A DNA stretch of 64,000 nt from positions 1 to 64,000 of the forward strand of contig JACPEH010000013.1 in assembly GCA_016183655.1 (NCBI GenBank), given 5' to 3'. A program made the translations under genes and the position numbers. The notes beneath the pieces are model-generated. The model saw nothing but the letters and a program-made list of their open reading frames with translations. It was not told the DNA's origin and ran no database searches. Origin of the DNA: Rhodocyclales bacterium. Its GTDB lineage: Bacteria; Pseudomonadota; Gammaproteobacteria; Burkholderiales; Rhodocyclaceae. Of the stretch, positions 17,133-23,022 are shown one piece after another; position 1 is the stretch's first letter; every line of letters begins with the position of its first letter.

Positions 17133-18011
17133 TTACTTCACGTGGCAGGAGAGGCAGACACCGCTTCCCGTATTCGACACACGCAGGAAGGTCGGGTTGG
17201 CTTCGGTATGGGGATCATGGCAGCTGGCGCACTCGACCGACGGACCCGAACCGGCAGCGAAGGTACGCGTATAGAGGACCATGTCGGTCTTCTCGCGCGT
17301 GCCGGCAGTACCGCCCGTGGTATCGACCCACCAGACCAGGTTGCCGTTGATCGTCGCGCTCTGCAGGTCGGCCGCGGTACCCGCCGCCTTGCCCTTGAAG
17401 TCGCCGTCCTTGCAGCCGGCACCGGTGGCTGCCGCCGAGGTCACGCCGCCGCCGCAGTACTGGATACCGATCGGGTGGTCGTTCTTCAGGTCGGTGCCGA
17501 GCATGGCAACGGTGGTGTTCTTCATCTTGCCGTCGGCATCGGCGTTGGCGCCGGTCCAGGTGTAGGCGCGGCCGGTGGCACCGCCGCCGGTCGCATCATA
17601 ACCGCCGGAACCCGGAGCGTTGATGATGTTGTCCATGGCTTGCGTACCGTCGTGGCACGACAGGCAAGCGATCGAGACCGAGCCGACGGAAAGGATCTCA
17701 CCGTCGATCGTGCTCGAATTCAGGCTGGCGTAGGTGGTGAACCCCGAGATGTTCGACAGGTTCTTGTTCCACAACGGCGCCGGGGCGGTCGTATCGGCCG
17801 CGTGCGGCGTGTGGCAGAACACGCAGATCTCACCGGTGTCGGAGACCTTGTTGTTGCTACCACCGCCGGTCGAACCGAGGTTGTGCTTGGTATTGGCGAT
17901 CCCCGCAACCGCCTGTTGCGAGACACCGACGGCGCCCAACATCAGCGCGGAAACAGCGACCAGCTTCAGGAGACTGCCGGTCAGCTTGGCTATGGTGCTT
18001 TTGCGTTCCAT
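17133..18011 (-). CDS. tetraheme secreted cytochrome, OmcE-like candidate nanowire subunit
   Basis: The 292-residue protein has a signal peptide ending near AVAGI, then TKHNLGS, EICVFCHTPHAA, APLWNKN, CLSCHDGTQ, NDHPIG, ECASCHDPHTEANPTFLRV and a final CLSCHVK: four CXXCH motifs. This order and length fit the tetraheme family to which OmcE of Geobacter belongs. Two further cysteines (QYCGG and GAGCKDG) may form a disulfide. The gene has its own sigma-54 promoter with upstream palindrome and IHF site, a GGAGAGAA ribosome site, and is followed by an attenuator and a foldase gene, as expected for a strongly made extracellular protein. The OmcE relation is from memory of motif order, not from an alignment. 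Confidence 0.85.
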   Translation of the reverse strand: MERKSTIAKLTGSLLKLVAVSALMLGAVGVSQQAVAGIANTKHNLGSTGGGSNNKVSDTGEICVFCHTPHAADTTAPAPLWNKNLSNISGFTTYASLNSSTIDGEILSVGSVSIACLSCHDGTQAMDNIINAPGSGGYDATGGGATGRAYTWTGANADADGKMKNTTVAMLGTDLKNDHPIGIQYCGGGVTSAAATGAGCKDGDFKGKAAGTAADLQSATINGNLVWWVDTTGGTAGTREKTDMVLYTRTFAAGSGPSVECASCHDPHTEANPTFLRVSNTGSGVCLSCHVK

Positions 18012-18089
18012 GATTTCTCTCCACTTCCCGAAAAACTATTGATAGGTTCTTTTTCCTAACATCTCAGGCCGTAGCCTCGCCCCTATCTA

Positions 18090-18105
18090 TGCAGCAAGTG
18101 TGCCA
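18090..18105 (-). promoter_or_regulatory. sigma-54 (-24/-12) promoter of the OmcE-like gene
   Basis: On the minus strand the site reads TGGCAC-ACTTG-CTGCA, matching 15 of 16 consensus positions (one T to C at the -12 side). The transcript would begin near 18079, leaving a leader of about 68 bases. Confidence 0.75.
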
Positions 18106-18122
18106 GCACTTCGAGAAACAGA

Positions 18123-18135
18123 TAAGACATTGATT
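18123..18135 (-). promoter_or_regulatory. IHF binding site between upstream palindrome and sigma-54 promoter
   Basis: The minus strand reads AATCAA-TGTC-TTA, an exact match to WATCAANNNNTTR. It lies 18 bases upstream of the -24 box in an AT-rich patch, where IHF usually bends DNA so that a distant activator can touch sigma-54 polymerase. Confidence 0.6.
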
Positions 18136-18213
18136 TAATTGCAATTCAAACAGGAAAGCTGCGGTCCTTTGGCCGTTCCAGCACCGAGAATTCCCACAAA
18201 TTTCTTAGGGATT

Positions 18214-18229
18214 TTCCCGATGCCGGGAA
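18214..18229. promoter_or_regulatory. palindrome TTCCCG-N4-CGGGAA, candidate activator site
   Basis: An exact 6+4+6 palindrome 109 bases upstream of the -24 box of the OmcE-like gene, the usual distance for an enhancer-binding protein. Exact copies recur at 20751 and 28105. It also lies 31 bases after the NHL gene stop, but no T-run follows, so it is unlikely to be a terminator. Confidence 0.65.
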
Positions 18230-18259
18230 GGCGCCGCCAGCCGCCGCCGGGAAAGCGCG

Positions 18260-19366
18260 TTACTGGCGCGTTTCCGCCGCCGGCCGCTTGCCGAGGAAGC
18301 CGCCCTCGGCCGACAGCTTGATCGGCCGGAAGACATCAACCTTGCGGAACCACTGGTCGACCATATAGATACGCCCGTCCTCGTCGACGTAGATGCCGGA
18401 GGGCAGCATGTAGCGCCCCGGGCCATCGCGCTCGGAGCGCTCGCCGACGTACATCAGCAGGTCGCCGTCGGGGGTGAAGATCTGGAAGTTGCCGAAGGCG
18501 GCGTCGACGACATAGACGTTGCCCTCGTTGTCGGTCGCCACCTCCTTCGGCCGCGCGAAGTTGCCGAGCTGCTTGCCGATCGTGCCGAAGGCCTGCAGGT
18601 ACTTGCCGGAGGCGTCGAAGACCTGGACGCGGAAATTGCCGCCGTCGACGACGTAGATCCGCCCGTCCTTGCCGATCGCCACGTCGCGCGGCAGGTTGAA
18701 TTCGCCCTGCCCCTTGCCGCGCTTGCCGATGTCGAAGAGGTGGTTGCCATTGACCGCATCGAAGACGCGCACGCGGTGGTGCTCGGAGGAAACGCCGCCG
18801 ATGTCGACGACGTAGATCCGCTGGCCCTCGGGATCGACGGTGACGCTCGACAGGCGGTCGAAGGTCTTGGGGCCGCCGACCTTGCGCAGGAATTTCCCCT
18901 TCGGGTCATAGACCATCACCGCTTTCGCCGTCGCGTCGGCGACATAGACGTTGCCGACATTGTCGATGTCGATGCCGAGCGGCTTCACCAGCGGCCCGGC
19001 CTCGTCCTCGCCGAGCTTGTAATACTTGCCGGCCGGCACGTCGAAAACGCGCACGAAACGATCGGCCGAGTCGGTGACCATCACCCGCCCGCGATGGACC
19101 ACCACCGCATAGGGTTTGCCCAAGCCTTCGGCATTTTCCGCGGTACCGGTCAGCATCTGCTTGAGGCCAGCATCGGCCTTGCGCGCCTGCACGTCGGCAC
19201 TGCTGTAGATCGTCCGCTCATAGATGAAGCGCGGCTCATCCGGCGGCCCGGGGAACACGAGCGGCTTGTTGTCGACTTTCGTTTCGCTCTTCTGCACTGG
19301 CGCACAGGCCGCGAGTATCACGCCGAGCAGGCAGGCGCCGGCGATGCGCAGAGATTTCACATGCAT
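18260..19366 (-). CDS. NHL-repeat beta-propeller lipoprotein
   Basis: The 368-residue protein has a lipobox (LLGVILAAC) and about six NHL blades (GNVYVADATAKAV, QRIYVVDIGG, GRIYVVDGGNFRV, GNVYVVDAAFG, GRIYMVDQWF). It resembles the propeller at 7828-8913, including a shared region before the first blade (PRFIYERTIYSSA versus PRYLYVGQLTGEE). It follows the tetraheme gene at 19389-20099 by 22 bases and is probably co-transcribed with it. The pairing of one propeller with one tetraheme cytochrome suggests a dedicated surface partner. Confidence 0.87.
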   Translation of the reverse strand: MHVKSLRIAGACLLGVILAACAPVQKSETKVDNKPLVFPGPPDEPRFIYERTIYSSADVQARKADAGLKQMLTGTAENAEGLGKPYAVVVHRGRVMVTDSADRFVRVFDVPAGKYYKLGEDEAGPLVKPLGIDIDNVGNVYVADATAKAVMVYDPKGKFLRKVGGPKTFDRLSSVTVDPEGQRIYVVDIGGVSSEHHRVRVFDAVNGNHLFDIGKRGKGQGEFNLPRDVAIGKDGRIYVVDGGNFRVQVFDASGKYLQAFGTIGKQLGNFARPKEVATDNEGNVYVVDAAFGNFQIFTPDGDLLMYVGERSERDGPGRYMLPSGIYVDEDGRIYMVDQWFRKVDVFRPIKLSAEGGFLGKRPAAETRQ

Positions 19367-19388
19367 GGAAACAGACTCCCCGGTATTT

Positions 19389-20099
19389 TCATTTGTCGTG
19401 GCAGGTCAGACACAGTTTGCTTCCCTGGTTGGTGACACGCAGGAACAAGGGGTTGGCCGAATGCGGATCATGGCAGCTGCCGCATTCGATGAATGGTACC
19501 TCACCGCCGGACACCGCATCCTCGCGGACGTACAGCGGCAGGTCGTTGCGGCTGCGCAGCGCCGCATTGCCGGTCGACGACACCCACCAGACGGTCCGGT
19601 TGTCGACCACCGCATTGCTCGGCTCGCGAAAATCGCCGAGCGCCTTGAGGTACTTGGCGACCACCGAAGGCGCCTCGTCGTCGCCCGACTTCTTGCCCGC
19701 CTCCGGCGTGTGGCGATAGCGCAGGAAACCGCGATACGGCACGCCGAAAGGGTGATCGTAGGAAAACTTGGTCACCGAAAACGCCTGCGCCGAATCATGG
19801 CAGGAGAGACAGGCGATCGACTGCGAACCGACCGCGGGCTTGTCGCCATACTGCAGGCGGCCGATGTCGTCGTAGATGGTGAAGCTATGGTTGTCCGGCA
19901 GCGAGTGCTGCTGCCAGATCGGCACGACGCGCTGCAAGCCGCCTTCGGGCACGTTGATCGTCGGCGTATGACAGAACACGCAGACCTCCTTGGGATCCTT
20001 CGTCTCCGCACGACGCGCCAGACTGTGCGGCGTCGTCCGGATATCCGCGAACACCGGCGCGATAATCATCAGCAGTACACCGACCACCAGCCAACGCAC
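19389..20099 (-). CDS. tetraheme secreted cytochrome, paralog of the OmcE-like protein
   Basis: The 236-residue protein has a short signal peptide and four hemes: CVFCHTPT, CLSCHDSA, ECGSCHDPH and CLTCHDK. The motif order (TPHSL, VCVFCHTP, YDHPFGVPY, WWVSSTGN, PLFLRVTNQGSKLC) matches the protein at 17133-18011, but it is shorter and lacks the extra cysteines. A GTG at 20099 preceded by GGAGAGAA is the start; the overlapping ATG is in the wrong frame. A one-mismatch copy of the TTCCCG palindrome lies about 45 bases upstream. Confidence 0.86.
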   Translation of the reverse strand: MRWLVVGVLLMIIAPVFADIRTTPHSLARRAETKDPKEVCVFCHTPTINVPEGGLQRVVPIWQQHSLPDNHSFTIYDDIGRLQYGDKPAVGSQSIACLSCHDSAQAFSVTKFSYDHPFGVPYRGFLRYRHTPEAGKKSGDDEAPSVVAKYLKALGDFREPSNAVVDNRTVWWVSSTGNAALRSRNDLPLYVREDAVSGGEVPFIECGSCHDPHSANPLFLRVTNQGSKLCLTCHDK

Positions 20100-20142
20100 A
20101 TTCTCTCCTGGTCCAATGCCGCATCCCGTCGGCCAGCCGCCA

Positions 20143-20158
20143 TTCTCGACTCCGGGAA
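20143..20158. promoter_or_regulatory. palindrome TTCTCG-N4-CGGGAA (one mismatch)
   Basis: A 6+4+6 palindrome differing from the exact family at one base, 44 bases before the GTG of the second tetraheme gene. A weak -24/-12-like sequence (TGGCCG-ACGGG-ATGCG on the minus strand) lies between them but scores too poorly to be called a promoter. Confidence 0.4.
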
Positions 20159-20299
20159 AAAACGCCGCAACCCGGAAACCGGGCCGCGGCGCAAAGATAG
20201 CCGCCGGGGAAATACAAGGGGAGAGGCTTGAAAGCCGCCCCGGCAACCATAACAACAACCCCGAACCACCCGGACTCGATCAGCACCGCCCGTTCAACG

Positions 20300-20620
20300 T
20301 CATCTCACACCCGCCAACATGTAATCCATCGCCGCCTCGGCCTGCAGATCGCTCACCGAGGCGTTGCCGCCCTTGGGCGGCATCGCGCCCTTGCCCTTGA
20401 GCACGGAACGCACCAGCTCCTTGCGCCCGAGCAGCACGCGCATTTCCCATTCGGCGCGGTTGCCGAAGCGCGGCGCACCGGCCACGCCGTTCGCATGACA
20501 CGCGGCACACACCTCGACATAGACGCGCCGGCCCACGGACACGTTTCCGTTGAACGGGTCCGCCAGAGCACTGCTCGCCGCTACGCAAGCGATGATCGCC
20601 GGCAGCAGTCGTTGTGTCAT
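20300..20620 (-). CDS. monoheme class I cytochrome c (c5-like)
   Basis: The 106-residue protein has a signal peptide (ending SSALADP), CAACH at about residue 38-42 and an axial Met in GAMPPKGG. It is very similar to the N-terminal domain of the fusion cytochrome at 11810-12826 (A-P-R-F/Y-G-N, MP-x-KGG, A-x-DYM). It is transcribed from the perfect sigma-54 promoter at 20734-20749, divergent from the triheme pair. It probably serves as a soluble periplasmic carrier. Confidence 0.88.
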   Translation of the reverse strand: MTQRLLPAIIACVAASSALADPFNGNVSVGRRVYVEVCAACHANGVAGAPRFGNRAEWEMRVLLGRKELVRSVLKGKGAMPPKGGNASVSDLQAEAAMDYMLAGVR

Positions 20621-20733
20621 GCCTGTTCTCCTTCGGTCGCCGCCTGTCGCCCCGCTCCGGCAAGGCGGGCAAGATCGCCGTGCCGGGCGACGAGCGCCGC
20701 GACGTCAGCGGCTGGACGACCGGGCGGATTGCA

Positions 20734-20749
20734 TGCAACACTCGTGCCA
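20734..20749 (-). promoter_or_regulatory. sigma-54 (-24/-12) promoter of the monoheme cytochrome gene
   Basis: On the minus strand the site reads TGGCAC-GAGTG-TTGCA, matching all 16 positions of the consensus. The transcript would start near 20722, about 100 bases before the ATG. Confidence 0.8.
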
Positions 20750-20750
20750 C

Positions 20751-20766
20751 TTCCCGTTTCCGGGAA
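20751..20766. promoter_or_regulatory. palindrome TTCCCG-N4-CGGGAA between divergent sigma-54 promoters
   Basis: An exact copy of the palindrome sits between the two divergent -24 boxes, one base from the minus-strand site and three from the plus-strand site. This is much closer than a usual enhancer, so a bound protein could block both promoters or act on them cooperatively. Confidence 0.65.
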
Positions 20767-20769
20767 CCG

Positions 20770-20785
20770 TGGCCCACTTCTTGCT
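20770..20785 (+). promoter_or_regulatory. sigma-54 (-24/-12) promoter of the triheme class I pair
   Basis: The site reads TGGCCC-ACTTC-TTGCT, matching 15 of 16 positions. The transcript would begin near 20797, about 30 bases before the ATG at 20827. Confidence 0.7.
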
Positions 20786-20826
20786 GAAGCTTGACCCTAC
20801 GCAATTGCCCACAAGGAAACGGATTC

Positions 20827-21894
20827 ATGCGTCCCATTCGCTTCAAGAATTGCTCCCCCCTTGCCCGTGCCCTCGGCCTGCTCGTCGCATTGCTCGGCGC
20901 AGCCGCCGCCAGCGCCGGCGAACGCCCGCTGAAGGGCGGGCCGATCAAGCCCGAGGTGATCTACCACAACTACTGCTCGGTCTGCCACGGTGACCGCGGC
21001 GATGGCAACAGCCGCGCCAAGGGCAGCCTGGTGCCGCCGCCGCGCGACTTCACCAAGGCCGGCGAACTGACGCGCTCGTCGATGATCACCATCGTCACCT
21101 ACGGTAAGGAAGGGACGGCGATGACCGGGTGGACGACGCAGCTCGACAAGAAGGAGATCGAGGCCGTCGTCGACTACGTCCGCAACACCTTCATGCAGGT
21201 CGCCCTCGACCCGCGCCTGCAGAAGGGGCGCACCCTCTACGCGCACAACTGCGTCGCCTGCCACGGCGAGCGCGGCCAGGGCGCGCCGATCACCACCGGC
21301 GTCGTGCCGCCGCGCGACTTCGCGTCGCCGCAGGCGCGCGCCGAACTGACCCGCGAGCGGATGATCCAGTCGGTGACCAAGGGCCGGCCGAACACGGCGA
21401 TGGCGCCGTTCGCCGACCGCCTCTCGGGCGAGGACATCGGTGCCGTCGTCGACTACATCCGCGCCGCGCTGATGGTTCCCGACACCCGCGGCGTCTCCGG
21501 CACCGACGCCCACGCCGGCCGCCGCGGCGCGACGCCGCGCGAGGACGGCATGGCGCAGCCGTTCCAGAGCACGCTGACGCCGAACGCCGCCGCCGGCGAG
21601 AAGCTGTACCTGGCCACCTGCGCCACCTGCCACGGCAGGAAGGGCGACGGCAAGGGACCGCGCGCCTACTTCATCCGGCCGAAGCCGCGCAACTTCCTCG
21701 ACCCGGCCTTCCGCGCCACCTTCAACCGCCCGGCGCTGTACACCGCCGTCGCCGAAGGCCGCCTCGGCACCGAAATGCCGGCGTGGAACAAGGTGCTCAG
21801 CGAGCAGGAAATGGTCGACGTCAGCGAGTTCGTCTTCAAGCGCTTCGTCAAATCGGGCGCACGCAAGGCACCGGCGGGCAAGGAGCAGAATTGA
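20827..21894 (+). CDS. triheme class I-type cytochrome c
   Basis: The 355-residue protein has a signal peptide (LGLLVALLGAAAASAG) and three successive class I domains, each with a CXXCH (CSVCH, CVACH, CATCH) and a downstream Met ligand (GTAMTGW, NTAMAPF, TEMPAWN). ATG at 20827 is preferred over the upstream alternative because it directly precedes the signal peptide and has AAGGAAA in front. Such Met/His-ligated hemes have higher potential than the bis-His c7 domains, so this may feed or drain the conduit from the inner-membrane side. Confidence 0.9.
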   Translation: MRPIRFKNCSPLARALGLLVALLGAAAASAGERPLKGGPIKPEVIYHNYCSVCHGDRGDGNSRAKGSLVPPPRDFTKAGELTRSSMITIVTYGKEGTAMTGWTTQLDKKEIEAVVDYVRNTFMQVALDPRLQKGRTLYAHNCVACHGERGQGAPITTGVVPPRDFASPQARAELTRERMIQSVTKGRPNTAMAPFADRLSGEDIGAVVDYIRAALMVPDTRGVSGTDAHAGRRGATPREDGMAQPFQSTLTPNAAAGEKLYLATCATCHGRKGDGKGPRAYFIRPKPRNFLDPAFRATFNRPALYTAVAEGRLGTEMPAWNKVLSEQEMVDVSEFVFKRFVKSGARKAPAGKEQN

Positions 21895-22886
21895 TCCGAA
21901 GCATCCTGACGGGCGCCGTGCTGGCGCTCGCCTTCGTCGCCCCGGCGGCACAGGCGGCGGAAACGACGGTGGACGGGCGCGCCGTCTATAACTTCCGCTG
22001 CTATTTCTGCCACGGCTATTCCGGCAACGCGAAGACGCTCGCTGCCACCTACCTGAACCCGAAGCCGAGCGACTTCACGCAGGCCGACCCGGCGCGGGTG
22101 ACACGCGAACTGGTGCTGGCAACGCTGCGCCACGGGCGGCCGGGAACGGCGATGAAATCCTTCGCGGGCGTCATCAGCGAGCAGGAAATGGCCGCCGTCG
22201 CCGACTTCGTCGTCGACGAGTTCGTCACCAGCAAGGCGCCGAACACCCGTTACCACACGGTGGAGAACGGTTGGCCGGAGCACGAGCGCTACCGGGCGGC
22301 CTTTCCGTTTGCCACCGGAGAAATCCCCCTTTCCCGTCCCTGGGAAAGCCTCAGCCCGGAGCAGGCGGCCGGCAAGCGCCTCTACCTCGGCGCCTGCGTC
22401 AGCTGCCACGACCGCGGCGCCCCCGGCGACGACGGCGTGGCCTGGGATTCCCGCCCGCTCTCCTTCCCGCGCAACAACTTCTCGCTGGTCGAGTCGATGG
22501 CCAAGCCACCGACCAAGGTCGATGCGATCACCAGCGCCAGCCCCTACCTGCTGCACGACATCCCGCTCAAGGTGCGCGGCCTGACCGCGCAGGAACGGCG
22601 CGGCGAGCGGCTGTTCCAGCAGAACTGCGCCTTCTGCCACGGCGCCGACGGCACCGGCATGAACTGGATCGGCCAGTTCATGGAGCCGCACCCGCGCAAC
22701 CTGCAGGACCCGATCTTCATGGGCAGCGCGACGCGCGAAAGCCTGCGCCGCGCGATCCGCGAAGGCCTGCCCAACACCTCGATGCCGGCGTGGAAATCGG
22801 TCCTGCGCGAGCACGACATCCAGGCCATCATCGCCTACATCAACAAGGCCCTCCACCCGATCGGCCAGCCGCGCCCGGCGAACTGA
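21891..22886 (+). CDS. triheme class I-type cytochrome c
   Basis: The 331-residue protein starts at a TTG overlapping the previous stop (TTGA) with AGGAG five bases upstream; the signal peptide LTGAVLALAFVAPAAQA follows at once. Three CXXCH motifs (CYFCH, CVSCH, CAFCH) lie in two recognisable class I domains (GTAMKSF and TSMPAWK Met ligands) and a less regular middle one. It is a sister of the preceding gene. A one-mismatch palindrome (TTCCCG-N4-TGGGAA, 22331-22346) lies within the coding region. Confidence 0.87.
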   Translation: MIRSILTGAVLALAFVAPAAQAAETTVDGRAVYNFRCYFCHGYSGNAKTLAATYLNPKPSDFTQADPARVTRELVLATLRHGRPGTAMKSFAGVISEQEMAAVADFVVDEFVTSKAPNTRYHTVENGWPEHERYRAAFPFATGEIPLSRPWESLSPEQAAGKRLYLGACVSCHDRGAPGDDGVAWDSRPLSFPRNNFSLVESMAKPPTKVDAITSASPYLLHDIPLKVRGLTAQERRGERLFQQNCAFCHGADGTGMNWIGQFMEPHPRNLQDPIFMGSATRESLRRAIREGLPNTSMPAWKSVLREHDIQAIIAYINKALHPIGQPRPAN

Positions 22887-22908
22887 CCCGGCCGGCGCCC
22901 CACGCTGC

Positions 22909-22932
22909 CCCCTTCCCTGTCGCGGGGAAGGG
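22909..22932 (+). terminator. hairpin after the triheme pair; possible terminator or variant of the TTCCC palindrome
   Basis: Arms CCCTTCCC and GGGAAGGG with a 7-base loop, followed by only TTTCG. It could end the cytochrome transcript weakly, or be a looser version (spacer one longer) of the TTCCCG/CGGGAA site, about 22 bases upstream of the next sigma-54 promoter. Confidence 0.45.
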
Positions 22933-22953
22933 AGGTTTCGCTGGCGGATTGCC

Positions 22954-22969
22954 TGGCACCCATCTTGCG
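22954..22969 (+). promoter_or_regulatory. sigma-54 (-24/-12) promoter of the PAS-GAF-GGDEF-EAL gene
   Basis: The site reads TGGCAC-CCATC-TTGCG, with both core elements perfect and two peripheral mismatches. The transcript would begin near 22981, about 40 bases before the ATG at 23023. Confidence 0.72.
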
Positions 22970-23022
22970 TAACCGGTGCACCTGCCCTGCACAACAAGGG
23001 GCTCAGAGGGGCGGATACCGGG

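Noticed and set aside
18214-18229. The palindrome as the terminator of the NHL gene
   Set aside because: No T-run follows on the minus strand, and exact copies occur elsewhere beside promoters and not after genes.
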